A DNA stretch of 64,000 nt from Chloroflexota bacterium (GTDB lineage Bacteria > Chloroflexota > Anaerolineae > Anaerolineales > Anaerolineaceae). The stretch spans positions 1 through 64,000 of the forward strand of contig JAKQJC010000031.1 in NCBI GenBank assembly GCA_029561345.1. The letters run 5' to 3'. Position numbers and translations under genes: made by a program. Shown one piece after another: positions 1-8,910 of this stretch; position 1 is the stretch's first letter, and each line of letters begins with the position of its first letter. The notes beneath the pieces are model-generated. The model made no database searches. It had not been told where the DNA came from and was given only the letters and a program-made list of their open reading frames with translations.

Positions 1-2
1 TC

Positions 3-158
3 AAGGTAATCCATCGTGCAGATCGGTGTGACTGGAGCCTTTTCCGGTTAGGTCTAGCTTGGTTGGATTATCTCCTTAACGAGGAGCTGGATATTCCAGT
101 CTCTTTTACCCTGGAGCCGAAAAGTGTCCGGTAATCAAAAATAGGATAGAAATGTGAC
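3..158 (+). CDS. IS transposase, C-terminal fragment (cut by window edge)
   Basis: An open frame enters from the left edge and stops at the TGA at 156-158. Its end contains SLFRLGLAWLDYLL, which resembles the C-terminal tail of IS4-like DDE transposases (SLFRxGLxxLxxLL). The stop lies inside the sequence that I read as the element's terminal inverted repeat (152-168), a normal arrangement at the right end of an insertion sequence. The catalytic DDE residues would lie left of the window, so activity cannot be judged. The family call rests on a short tail and is tentative. The same terminal repeat bounds the small elements at 11484 and 45636. Confidence 0.5.
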
Positions 159-168
159 ATTGTCAAAC
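152..168 (+). repeat. Right terminal inverted repeat of the IS
   Basis: AATGTGACATTGTCAAA ends the element. The reverse complement (TTTGACAATGTCACATT) is the left end of the MITE at 11484, and both ends of the MITE at 45636 are close relatives. A target-site duplication cannot be checked because the left IS end is outside the window. Confidence 0.6.
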
Positions 169-506
169 TGCCCAGGCAGGGCTCAGAAAGGCCCGCTGAC
201 CCGCTCCCTTCGACCGGCTCAGGGAGCGGGTCTCCATTGGCAAAGCTTATGCTGGTTTCGCTCCTCTGCGCCCTCTGCGCCCTCTGCGAGGGCAAGAGGG
301 CAGGCAACCTCTGTTTCGCGAAGGCAAGGGGGCAGCCAGCGGCCTTTTCCCTGGCTGGTGACAAAAACAGTATTGGGGTATGTTGAAGAAGAGAAAATTT
401 GTGGTAGGATAAAAAAGCGCGGCTCATTTTTACCCCCTCAACGTGTGAAATTGAGTTTGAAGTGCCAGAGGTTGACGAATTGTGTGCTTTTATGTAAACT
501 GGAGTC
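169..506. other. Intergenic region with palindromic and short tandem repeats
   Basis: No gene seen. Positions 200-230 form a 10-bp perfect palindrome around TTCGACCGGCTC, a member of the widespread CCCTTCGAC-GCTCAGGG class of dispersed repeats. Positions 268-292 carry a short tandem CTCTGCGCC repeat. A segment near 315-336 (TCGCGAAGGCAAGGGGGCAG) recurs with one change near 45477-45496. These are repeats, not coding sequence. Confidence 0.55.
383..410 (+). promoter_or_regulatory. Possible sigma-70 promoter of the transglutaminase gene
   Basis: TTGAAG (383-388), 16-bp spacer, TAGGAT (405-410), about 95 bp before the start codon. The match is moderate and is based on sequence only. Confidence 0.3.
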
Positions 507-2888
507 ATGATGAACAAACCTGTCCGTTATTGGGATTTTTGGGCTGCCCTGATCCTCCTGTTTGCTCAATTCATCCTTGCAAACCGCTTCATTTATACTG
601 AATGGACCAGTCACCTGGTCTTATTCTATTTCATCATCCTGCCGGCCGCGGCCGCAGGGCTGACGTTTGGCCAGTCGCGCTTCCGCCCGCTGACAGTGGG
701 GCTGATGTCATCGTACTACGCGGTCTTCAACATCTGCTGGATTTGGGGCGCCGCGGTCATCGGCGGCGAGCAGTGGAGCGAGCGCATGATCAACCTCGTT
801 CAGCGCGTCGGCAACGGTCTGTTTCTGTTCATCAATGACCGTTCTCTCCCTGATCCCTTCTTTGCGCTCTTTGTCCTTTCCTTCCTCCTCTGGATGATCA
901 GTTTCCTGGCTGGTTATTACCTGACCCGCCATGCCGCCCCATGGAAGGTGATTCTCCCTTCGTTGCTGGTGATGCTGGTGATTGACTTTTTTGACCCTTC
1001 GCGGCCGCTTTCACCCTGGTTCACCGGTGGTTACCTGCTGCTGGCTCTGCTGCTGCTGGGGCGCATCACCTACCTGCGCTACCGCGGCGAATGGGAAAGC
1101 CGCAATGCCTTCATTGCGCCTGAAACCGGCTGGGATTTTGGCCGCACCGCGGCCACCCTGGCTGCCCTGTTCATTATCATCATCTGGAACATCCCACCCA
1201 TTCAGTCCAAAGCTGAACCGCTGAACGAATTTTGGGACACAGCGCTGCGCCCCTTCCAGAATGTCAGCGACCGCTTTTCAGACATGTTTTCCTCCTTCCA
1301 GGGGAAAATGACCAGCGAAGACTCCTACGGCGTGACCATGCCGCTGGGCGACGGCGCCAGCCTGAACGACGAGCTGATTTTTACCGTCACCGCCAACCAG
1401 AGCCAGACCATCATCACGCGCTTTTACTGGCGCGCCCGCTCCTACGACACCTATGACGGCGGCGACTGGTCATCCACCGTCCCCGAAAAGCAGGAATATA
1501 ACGCCAGCGGCTTTCCCTTCAAACTGCCCGATTGGACTGGCCGCCAGGACCGCACCTTCACGTTCACCGTGCGCAAGGGACCGGTGCGCACGCTCTACAC
1601 CAGCGGCATGGCCATGTCGGCCAGCCGCGGCGGCGAGGCGGCCTATTACACCCTCTCAGACGGCTCCGGCGACCTGCTTTCGATGACCGCCAGCGCCGCC
1701 CTCTACACAGGTGATTCTTACCAGGTGCGCGCTTCGCTCAGCGCACCCACCGTCAAGCAGCTGCGCGATTCGGGCAACCGCTACACCGAGGCCATCAGCC
1801 GCCAGTATCTGACCGTGCCGCCAGATATCCAGCCGGCCCTCAAAGAGCTGGCCGAAAGCATTGTCAAAGACCTGCCCGACAACCCCTACGACCGCACCCT
1901 GGCCGTCACCAATTACCTGCGCGAAAACATCCAGTACGCCGAAAGTTTTACTGTTGAGCGACCTGTTAATGTGGATCCGGTGATCTGGTTCCTGTTTGAT
2001 GTCAAACAAGGCTACTGCAATTACTACGCCACCGCCGAAGTGCTGCTGCTGCGCACCCTGGGCATTCCGGCGCGCATCGCTGTCGGTTATGCCCCCGGAG
2101 ATTACGACAAGGGCACCTATGTGGTGCGGCAGCGGCACGCCCATGCCTGGCCTGAAATTTACTTCAACGGGGTGGGCTGGGTGGAATTTGAACCCACCGT
2201 CTCTTACGAGCCGCGCTACCTGGCCCCGGGAGAAGAAGAACCTGAAATTCAACCCACCATGGACCCGATTGCGGCGCGCGGCGGGCATGAACCCACGGAT
2301 GATGAAGAGCCGCAGCGCACCCAGACCCCGCCAGCAGCCCTGAACAACACCCCGCCTTCAGCCGGCCTGCACGGCGTGTTTCTGATGGCCGGTGTGGTCT
2401 TTTTTGCAGCCCTGGTCTCCTTCCTGATCTGGTTCATCACCTGGGGACGCTTCAATCCCCAGTTTTTAAGCCCCAAAACGCCCCCACCCCTGGCCGAAGA
2501 AATGACACCGGGCCGCGTTCTTCCGGTCAACGGCCGCCGCCGCCCGGTTTCCAGCATTGCCGAGTGGGTGAGGCGCTGGAGCAGCCTGCCGCCTTTTGAA
2601 CGGCTCTACAAGGTGCTGGAATATGCCATTCAACTGATGGGCAAGCAGGCCAACCCGGCCCAAACCCCCGCGGAACGCGCGGCGCAGCTGGCCGGGCTGC
2701 TGCCGCAGGTGGAAGAACCCCTGCAGGTGCTGCTGGCGGAATACCATCAGGCCACCTATTCCACCCATCCCGCTGACCTGGAACGCGCCACCCAGGCTGC
2801 CCAGACCATCCTGAAAAGCGCTTACGGCGGCATGCTGCGCCGCATTTTCACCAATCAGGCCCGCCGGGCCTCGATGGAGGCAAATTGA
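507..2888 (+). CDS. Transglutaminase-like membrane protein (DUF3488 / DUF4129 architecture)
   Basis: Predicted membrane protein of 793 residues. The first ~240 residues hold about seven hydrophobic segments (DUF3488 type). An extracytoplasmic part contains a transglutaminase core with Cys504 (GYCNYYATAEV) and His546 (HAHAWPEIYF). The usual third catalytic Asp is a Glu (E562 in EFEPT). A further TM near residue 630 precedes a C-terminal DUF4129-like helical region. Family members are thought to be cysteine protease or transglutaminase-fold enzymes acting outside the membrane; the substrate is unknown. GGAG at 501-504 is only 2 nt from the ATG at 507 and 5 nt from the one at 510, so 510 is the likelier start. 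The stop overlaps the next gene's TTG (TTGA), suggesting translational coupling to the cyclase. Confidence 0.85.
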   Translation: MMNKPVRYWDFWAALILLFAQFILANRFIYTEWTSHLVLFYFIILPAAAAGLTFGQSRFRPLTVGLMSSYYAVFNICWIWGAAVIGGEQWSERMINLVQRVGNGLFLFINDRSLPDPFFALFVLSFLLWMISFLAGYYLTRHAAPWKVILPSLLVMLVIDFFDPSRPLSPWFTGGYLLLALLLLGRITYLRYRGEWESRNAFIAPETGWDFGRTAATLAALFIIIIWNIPPIQSKAEPLNEFWDTALRPFQNVSDRFSDMFSSFQGKMTSEDSYGVTMPLGDGASLNDELIFTVTANQSQTIITRFYWRARSYDTYDGGDWSSTVPEKQEYNASGFPFKLPDWTGRQDRTFTFTVRKGPVRTLYTSGMAMSASRGGEAAYYTLSDGSGDLLSMTASAALYTGDSYQVRASLSAPTVKQLRDSGNRYTEAISRQYLTVPPDIQPALKELAESIVKDLPDNPYDRTLAVTNYLRENIQYAESFTVERPVNVDPVIWFLFDVKQGYCNYYATAEVLLLRTLGIPARIAVGYAPGDYDKGTYVVRQRHAHAWPEIYFNGVGWVEFEPTVSYEPRYLAPGEEEPEIQPTMDPIAARGGHEPTDDEEPQRTQTPPAALNNTPPSAGLHGVFLMAGVVFFAALVSFLIWFITWGRFNPQFLSPKTPPPLAEEMTPGRVLPVNGRRRPVSSIAEWVRRWSSLPPFERLYKVLEYAIQLMGKQANPAQTPAERAAQLAGLLPQVEEPLQVLLAEYHQATYSTHPADLERATQAAQTILKSAYGGMLRRIFTNQARRASMEAN

Positions 2889-4603
2889 CCACAACAACCG
2901 ACACGCTTCAGGTTTCTTCGGGTAAAGCCCAGCTCGGCTTGATCGTCCAGCAGCTCGACGAACTGGTGGCCTACCTGCGCCAGGCCGACCGCAACAGCCT
3001 GCCGCCGCTGGTATACAAACTGGCTCAAATTTCCACCCGCCTGGGGCAGGTGTCTCAAAATGTGAGCGCCATGGAAGACGAACTGCGCAACCTGCGCGCC
3101 CTGGCCAGCATCAGCCAGGTGGTCAATTCGTCCCTCGACCTGGATGTGGTGCTGCAAATTGTGATGGATACCATCATCCGCCTGACCGGCGCCGAGCGCG
3201 GCTTTTTGATGCTGCGCAACGAAAAGAAAGAGCTGATGATCAGAGTGGCGCGCAACTGGGAACAGGTGACCATTGAGCAGTCTGATTTTGCCGTCAGCCG
3301 CACCATCATCAACCAGGTGGCCTCCAGCGGGCGGCCGGTGCTCACCACCAACGCCCAGCAAGACCAACGCTTCAGCGGGCAGCAGAGCATTGTGGCTTAC
3401 AACCTGCGCTCCATTCTCTGCGTGCCGATGATCATCAAAACCGATCTGATCGGCGTCATTTACGCCGACAACCGCATCCGCGCGGGCATTTTCACCCAGA
3501 GCGAGATGGATTTGCTGGTGGCCTTTGCCAACCAGGCGGCGGTGGCTATTGAAAATGCGCGTCTGTTCGCTTCAGTGCGCAAAACCCTGGCCGAAGTGAC
3601 CGCCCTGAAAAACCTGATGGATAACATTTTTGCCTCCATCGCCAGCGGGGTCATCACCGCGGATATTGAAGATAAAATTATGATGGCCAACCATGCCGCT
3701 GAAGCCATTTTGGGGCGCACTTCGCTGGAAATGGTGGGGCAGCCCTTCGATGAGATCCTCTCGCCGCTGTCCATGCTGCGCCCGCACCTTAAAGAAGTCA
3801 TCAAAACCGACCAGGCCATCATCGGCCTGGAAACCACCCCCATTCTGCCTGAACGCGGCACGGTGGATTTGCGCTTTAACCTTTCTCCCCTCAAAGATGC
3901 CCACCGCCACACCCAGGGCGTGGCCATTGTGGTGGACGACCTGACCGAAAAGAAACACCTGGAAGCCCAGCGCAGCCTGTTTGAACGCATGGTATCGCCG
4001 ACCATCATCGAACAGTTGAATCCCAACAACCTGCAGCTGGGCGGCCGGCGCGGCGACATCACTGTGGTGTTTGCCGATATCCGCGGCTTCACCAGCTTCA
4101 GCGACGGCATGGAACCAGAACGCCTGGTGTCCATTCTCAACCAGCACCTTGCCGCTGCCGCCGAAGCCATTCTGGCTCAGGAAGGCACCATTGACAAATT
4201 CCTCGGCGACGCGGTGATGGCCTGGTTCAATGCCCCCGTCCCCCAGGCTGACCACACCCTGCGCGCTGTGCGCGCCGCCATCGGCATCCGTCAGGCCATT
4301 CAGGAACTGCACACGCGCCTGCCCCAGGGCGACCGGCTTTCCTTTGGCGTGGGCCTGCATTACGGACCGGCAGTTTTGGGCCTGGTGGGCACGGAGCGGC
4401 GCATGGAATACACCGCCATCGGCGACAGCGTCAACACAGCCAAGCGCATTCAGGAAAACGCTGCCCCCAATCAGATTTTGATGAGCACCGAGGTGTATGC
4501 GCGGGTGTTCGAAGAGGTGGCGGCGCGCCAGGTGGATGCCATCACGGCCAAAGGCAAGCGTGAGCCCGTCGGTGTGTATGAACTGGTGGATATGCGGCAT
4601 TAA
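2885..4603 (+). CDS. GAF-PAS sensor class III adenylate cyclase
   Basis: 572 residues: a helical N-terminus, GAF (about 70-220), PAS (about 235-360) and a class III nucleotide cyclase domain (about 390-570). Both metal-binding aspartates are present (D398 in VFADIRGF, D442 in FLGDAV). Lys438 (TIDKFLGD), which reads adenine, and the transition-state Asn/Arg in SVNTAKR are also present. An active, soluble ATP cyclase regulated by small ligands or redox through GAF/PAS is therefore expected. The start is TTG, with GGAGG at 2875-2879 inside the end of the transglutaminase gene, and the two genes overlap by 4 nt. The ligand cannot be told from sequence. Confidence 0.88.
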   Translation: MTTTTDTLQVSSGKAQLGLIVQQLDELVAYLRQADRNSLPPLVYKLAQISTRLGQVSQNVSAMEDELRNLRALASISQVVNSSLDLDVVLQIVMDTIIRLTGAERGFLMLRNEKKELMIRVARNWEQVTIEQSDFAVSRTIINQVASSGRPVLTTNAQQDQRFSGQQSIVAYNLRSILCVPMIIKTDLIGVIYADNRIRAGIFTQSEMDLLVAFANQAAVAIENARLFASVRKTLAEVTALKNLMDNIFASIASGVITADIEDKIMMANHAAEAILGRTSLEMVGQPFDEILSPLSMLRPHLKEVIKTDQAIIGLETTPILPERGTVDLRFNLSPLKDAHRHTQGVAIVVDDLTEKKHLEAQRSLFERMVSPTIIEQLNPNNLQLGGRRGDITVVFADIRGFTSFSDGMEPERLVSILNQHLAAAAEAILAQEGTIDKFLGDAVMAWFNAPVPQADHTLRAVRAAIGIRQAIQELHTRLPQGDRLSFGVGLHYGPAVLGLVGTERRMEYTAIGDSVNTAKRIQENAAPNQILMSTEVYARVFEEVAARQVDAITAKGKREPVGVYELVDMRH

Positions 4604-4627
4604 TTCTTTCATTTCAGGAGATCTATT

Positions 4628-5203
4628 TTGAAACTGATTGTCACCCCGACCCCTCTTGCAGGACTGGTCACGATTGAGATGAATTACCCCAAAGACGAAC
4701 GGGGCTTCTTTATCGAAAGCTGGCACCAGCGCGATTTTGCCGCCGCCGGCCTGGATTATACCTATCTTCAGGAAGGCCATTCTCGCTCACGGCGCGGCGT
4801 GCTGCGCGGCCTGCATTACCAGGATATGACCGCCCCCATGGCCAAACTGCTGCGCTGCGTGGTCGGGCAAATTTATGATGTGGCGGTGGACCTGCGGGTG
4901 GGCTCGCCCACCTTCGGGCAGTGGTTTGGCGTGGAACTTTCATCAGAAAACCAGAAACAGATTTTTGTGCCGGTGGGTTTTGCTCACGGTTTTCTGGCGC
5001 TTTCAGAGACGGTGGAAGTGATTTACAAGATGACCCAGTTTTACACCCCTTCGTCTGAAGGCGGGGTCATCTGGAACGACCCGGATATTGGCGTGAAATG
5101 GCCCATCACCGACCCCATTCTTTCGGCGCGCGATGCCAAAGCCCAAACACTGAAAGACTATCTCCAAAAACCTGCCTTCCCTTTTCCGCTGCCGCCCGTT
5201 TAA
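4628..5203 (+). CDS. rfbC: dTDP-4-dehydrorhamnose 3,5-epimerase
   Basis: 191 residues with the RmlC cupin signature: the catalytic His region in RRGVLRGLHYQ, the KLLRCVVGQIYDVAVDLR strand and VPVGFAHGFLAL. It epimerises C3 and C5 of dTDP-4-keto-6-deoxyglucose on the way to dTDP-rhamnose for cell-surface glycans. The start is TTG, with AGGAG ending 7 nt upstream. It is an orphan here: no rmlA, rmlB or rmlD is in the window, and the neighbours are a cyclase and a regulator. Confidence 0.9.
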   Translation: MKLIVTPTPLAGLVTIEMNYPKDERGFFIESWHQRDFAAAGLDYTYLQEGHSRSRRGVLRGLHYQDMTAPMAKLLRCVVGQIYDVAVDLRVGSPTFGQWFGVELSSENQKQIFVPVGFAHGFLALSETVEVIYKMTQFYTPSSEGGVIWNDPDIGVKWPITDPILSARDAKAQTLKDYLQKPAFPFPLPPV

Positions 5204-5235
5204 CTTCCTGTTGATGCCATGAGCAAGGCATAAAC

Positions 5236-8200
5236 GTGACGCCAAATCTGCGCATCGAAATTTTAGGCACCCCTGTCATCAAGAACGGCAAAACGGTGGT
5301 TAACCTGAACCGCCGCCTTTTGCGCGTTCTTTTGTTTTACATGGCTGCGCGCGGCGAGCCGGTCAGCCGGGGAGAACTGGTGACCCTGCTTTGGCCCTTC
5401 GAAGAGGACGAAAGCCAGGGGCGGCGGGCGCTCACCCAAACCATCTCGCGTTTGCGCAGCACGCTGGGCGCGGATGACTTGTTCATCGTTCAGGGCGATA
5501 TGCTCAGCCTGAATGAAGCAGTGGCCGCCGCCGATGTGAAAATCTACCGGCGCCTGTTGGAGAGCATGGGCCGGGTTCCCTGGCAAATTCCCGCCAGCCA
5601 TCCTCTGCCCGCGGATATCTATACGGTCTTAAAGCAGGCTGCCAGTCTGTGGCATGGGAACCTGCTTCTGGAGGGACTTGAACCTGAAAATGATGACCTC
5701 GATGCCTGGCTGACCACCACCCGCCAGCAATATGAAGTGGAATATCACAACCTGCTGCTGCGCCTGGCTGACCACGAAACGGCCTCCGGAAAATTGTCGG
5801 AAGCGCTGAACTGGCTGCTGACCATTTTGCGTGTGGATATCACCAACGATGACCTGCACGCCCGGGCTTTGCAGTTGATGCTGGATTTGGGGCGGCGCAA
5901 AGACGCCCTTGGTTACTGCCAGCAGCTGGCGGTCACCTACCAGCGCGAGCTGGGCGCGCCGCTGCCGCCCTTTCTGGCAAAGCTGCAAGCCAAAGCCGTG
6001 GAAACCGCGCCAGAAAACGATGAAATTGCGCCCGGCCCCTGGAAAAATCCGCGTTTTAATGTGCCTTTCACCGGCCGTCAGGAAGAGCTGCTCCAGATGC
6101 AGCGGGATTTTTATAGAGGAGGAATTTTGCTGCTGCGCGGCGAGGCCGGCGCGGGTAAAACCTGCCTGGTGCAAAATTTTTACCCGCTGATGCCGCAGCA
6201 AAGCCACTTCCTGCTGGCCGACTGCCGCTCCATGCAAAGCACACTGCCCTTCCAACCCATCATTGATATGCTGCGCTTTCATGTCAGCGCGCAAAGCTGG
6301 CGCAGCCTGCCCCAGGTCTGCCTGGGGCCCATCACCAGCCTGCTGCCTGAACTGCAAACCCTGGGCGGCAAAACGGAACCGGCCGCGCTGGCGTTTTCAT
6401 CCTCCCTTTTTGACGCCCTCCACCAGGCCCTGACGCACCTTTTTCGCAGCGGACGGGTGCTGCTGCTGCTGGACAACGCCCAATGGGCCGACGAAGCCAC
6501 CCTTTCTTTTATCTCGTATCTCGTTGAAAAGGGCTATTTTCAACGTGCCCTGCTGGTGGTCTCCTACCAACCTGAAACCCCGGCCCCATTTCTGGAGCCC
6601 TTCATCGCCTTCTGCCTGCAGCAGCCCGGCATCAGCCAGCTTGACCTGCCGCCGCTCTCTGCAAAGGAAACGGCCAGCCTGGCACACGCCATGACCGACA
6701 GGCTGCCTTCCATTCTGGTGGAACAGCTTTACCGGAATTGCGGCGGAAATCCGTTTTTTATCCTTGAAACCCTGCATTCCTGGATGCAAATGAACCCGGC
6801 GCAGCTGGATCAAAACAGCAGCAGCCTGCCGGTGCCTGTCAGCATCCATGCCCTTTTCCGCGAGCGCACCCGGATGCTTTCGGCCAATGCGCTTCAGGTG
6901 CTGGAAACTGCGGCCGTGGTGGGCTCCTACTGCCCTCTGACCATTTTGGAAAAAGCCTGCCATCTTTTCATTGAGCAAGTGGTCAAAGCACTGGATGAAC
7001 TGCACCACGCCAACCTGCTTCAGCCGCAGCAGCAAAGCGGCGGCAGCGGCTACGTTTTTACCCACGATCAATTCCGCGAACTGCTGCTGCAGGGGCTCAG
7101 CCCGGCGCGCCGCCGCATGCTGCACCTGCGCGCCGCCAATGCCATCCAGGCGGAATACAGCGAGGGCGCCGGGAACCTGTCTTCGCTGGTGGCGCAGCAT
7201 TACCAGGAAGCGGGCGAACCGGTTCTGGCGTTTGATTGGTGGCTGAGGGCCGCGGCCTATGCCCGCCAGCTCTTTGCCCTGGCTGAGGCTGGCCGGGCTT
7301 ACGAGCAGGCCGAGGCCATTTTTGAAAGCGCTGAGGGGCGTTTCAGCGATGAACATGTGGAACGCCTCTACACTGCCTGGGGACAAATGTCGGTGGAATC
7401 AGAAAACCAGGCCGTGCTGGGACGGATCTGCGCCGCTTTTCTCAAGGTGGGCCAGCGGCGCAAAAAACTGCGCCTGACCGGGCTGGCCAACAGCCTGTAC
7501 GCGGCCCATGCCCTGCTGTGCGGCGACAGCGAAAACGGCCTGCAGCACATTCAGATTGCCCTCAACGACCTGGGGCGGGTCTGGCACATCCCCGGCCTGA
7601 TTGAGGCGCACAACCGCCAGGCCGCCCTGCTGACCCTCCTGAACCGCTTCGGCGAGGCCGTGCAGGCTTATGAAACTGCCCTGACCTTCGGCGCCGACAG
7701 CCTTGACCCACAGATGCTGAACTTGCGATTTACGGCTCATTACAAGGCTGCCCTGATCTTTATTTTGACCGGTTGGCCGGTCAAAGCGGAAGCTCTCATT
7801 GCCCGCGGCCAGGCCGATCTCGGCTCCAGCATCAGCCCTTATAACCAGTCACGCCTCCTCCTGCTCACCGCGATGACACGCCATTACAGTCTCAATTTTG
7901 AAGCCAGCCTGGCGGCTGCGCAGCAAAGCCGACACCTGGCGCGGGAACTGCAGAACCCGCACCAGGAATTGCAAAGTCTGACCATGATCATTCGCAGCAC
8001 CTTTGCCCTGGGCCGCCTGGTTGAAGCCTGGCAATTATTGACTGGCGCCATCGAAGCCTGTCAGAAAAATCATTTTTCGGATATCCTTGCCCAGTTATAC
8101 AATCTTCAGGGAGAGATCCAGCAAACGCTGCTGGACTTCCCGGCAGCAGCCCTTTCATATCAAAAATCATTGGAAGATCAAAAGATTGCCTTTAACACTT

Positions 8201-8709
8201 TTTCCGTCCTCGGCAGACTGGGTTATATGGAAGGCCTGTCGGGTCACCTGGAAACCGGGCTGGCTTTGATTGATAAAGCCATTGCGGGAGCCAAGCAGGT
8301 GGGAACAGAAAGCATGGTTTTGCATGCCCGATTCTATCGTGCCAGCCTGCTGTTGCCGCACCAGGATGTGCGGCCTGAACTGACGGCTGTGATTGAAGAA
8401 GCCGAAAGACGCGGCTATGCAGATACGGCGATTAAAACCCGTTTCCATCTGCTGCAGCGCAGCCTGGATTTAGACCCTCAAGTAGATCACCACATCGAGG
8501 CCCGCGCTGTGAAGGAGCGCATCTGGCAAAGCAAGTCGCCCTGGCTGCAGGTTGAGTATTTGGCCTGGATGGCGCGCGCCTCTCAGCACCGCCACCTCGG
8601 CCCTGAAAAGGAAGAACTGCGTTCACTGCTGCAGCAGCTGAGCCCAGACACAGCGGATAAACACCTGCAGGCGCTGTTTAAGAACTATTGTCAACAAATG
8701 TTGAGATAA
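5236..8709 (+). CDS. SARP-type transcriptional activator: wHTH-BTAD-AAA ATPase-TPR
   Basis: 1157 residues. Residues ~5-95 look like the OmpR-like winged helix of SARP regulators (LRIEILGTPVIKNGKTVVNL then RGELVTLLWP). Residues ~100-255 are a bacterial transcriptional activation (BTAD) domain. A STAND/AAA ATPase follows, with Walker A GEAGAGKT at 302-309 and Walker B RVLLLLDNAQWAD. The remaining ~500 residues are helical and TPR-like. Proteins of this plan integrate a ligand through the TPR region and activate nearby promoters in an ATP-dependent way; the target here is unknown. The start is GTG with a weak AAGG upstream. It is preceded by 32 nt and probably shares a transcript with rfbC. Confidence 0.85.
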   Translation: MTPNLRIEILGTPVIKNGKTVVNLNRRLLRVLLFYMAARGEPVSRGELVTLLWPFEEDESQGRRALTQTISRLRSTLGADDLFIVQGDMLSLNEAVAAADVKIYRRLLESMGRVPWQIPASHPLPADIYTVLKQAASLWHGNLLLEGLEPENDDLDAWLTTTRQQYEVEYHNLLLRLADHETASGKLSEALNWLLTILRVDITNDDLHARALQLMLDLGRRKDALGYCQQLAVTYQRELGAPLPPFLAKLQAKAVETAPENDEIAPGPWKNPRFNVPFTGRQEELLQMQRDFYRGGILLLRGEAGAGKTCLVQNFYPLMPQQSHFLLADCRSMQSTLPFQPIIDMLRFHVSAQSWRSLPQVCLGPITSLLPELQTLGGKTEPAALAFSSSLFDALHQALTHLFRSGRVLLLLDNAQWADEATLSFISYLVEKGYFQRALLVVSYQPETPAPFLEPFIAFCLQQPGISQLDLPPLSAKETASLAHAMTDRLPSILVEQLYRNCGGNPFFILETLHSWMQMNPAQLDQNSSSLPVPVSIHALFRERTRMLSANALQVLETAAVVGSYCPLTILEKACHLFIEQVVKALDELHHANLLQPQQQSGGSGYVFTHDQFRELLLQGLSPARRRMLHLRAANAIQAEYSEGAGNLSSLVAQHYQEAGEPVLAFDWWLRAAAYARQLFALAEAGRAYEQAEAIFESAEGRFSDEHVERLYTAWGQMSVESENQAVLGRICAAFLKVGQRRKKLRLTGLANSLYAAHALLCGDSENGLQHIQIALNDLGRVWHIPGLIEAHNRQAALLTLLNRFGEAVQAYETALTFGADSLDPQMLNLRFTAHYKAALIFILTGWPVKAEALIARGQADLGSSISPYNQSRLLLLTAMTRHYSLNFEASLAAAQQSRHLARELQNPHQELQSLTMIIRSTFALGRLVEAWQLLTGAIEACQKNHFSDILAQLYNLQGEIQQTLLDFPAAALSYQKSLEDQKIAFNTFSVLGRLGYMEGLSGHLETGLALIDKAIAGAKQVGTESMVLHARFYRASLLLPHQDVRPELTAVIEEAERRGYADTAIKTRFHLLQRSLDLDPQVDHHIEARAVKERIWQSKSPWLQVEYLAWMARASQHRHLGPEKEELRSLLQQLSPDTADKHLQALFKNYCQQMLR

Positions 8710-8744
8710 CTCTTCCTGTCAACAATTTGTCAACACTGAAGGCG

Positions 8745-8840
8745 TATAATGGCATTAATAAATCGCCCTTCAGGGCGGGAAAAAAGGGACTCCCGCCAGG
8801 AAGCCCGCAGCCTGAACCTCAGACTGCGGGCTTCTTTTAT
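8745..8840 (+). ncRNA. Candidate short structured transcript
   Basis: A perfect TATAAT (8745-8750) is followed within ~7 nt by about 80 nt with a GGCGGGA/TCCCGCC hairpin (8775-8797), an overlapping alternative CGCCC/GGGCG hairpin (8764-8777) and an intrinsic terminator. There is no good -35 at 16-18 bp, so it may simply be the 3' UTR of the upstream regulator gene. Confidence 0.25.
8800..8840 (+). terminator. Intrinsic terminator after the SARP regulator
   Basis: GAAGCCCGCAG (8800-8810) pairs with CTGCGGGCTTC (8824-8834) and is followed by TTTTATTTT. Confidence 0.9.
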
Positions 8841-8867
8841 TTTCTCCGGGCCGCAGCCCCTCTGTCA

Positions 8868-8903
8868 TAAAAAAATCGGGCTGGTGTTTTTCACCCGCCC
8901 GAT
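8868..8903 (-). terminator. Intrinsic terminator of mutS2
   Basis: Read on the minus strand, ATCGGGCGGGTG pairs with CACCAGCCCGAT (one mismatch) and runs into a string of T just after the mutS2 stop. Confidence 0.85.
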
Positions 8904-8910
8904 GATTGTT

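Noticed and set aside
63-77. TTGGATTATCTCCTT looks like the anti-Shine-Dalgarno 3' end of 16S rRNA
   Set aside because: The flanking sequence does not match 16S and the stretch is in frame within the transposase tail.
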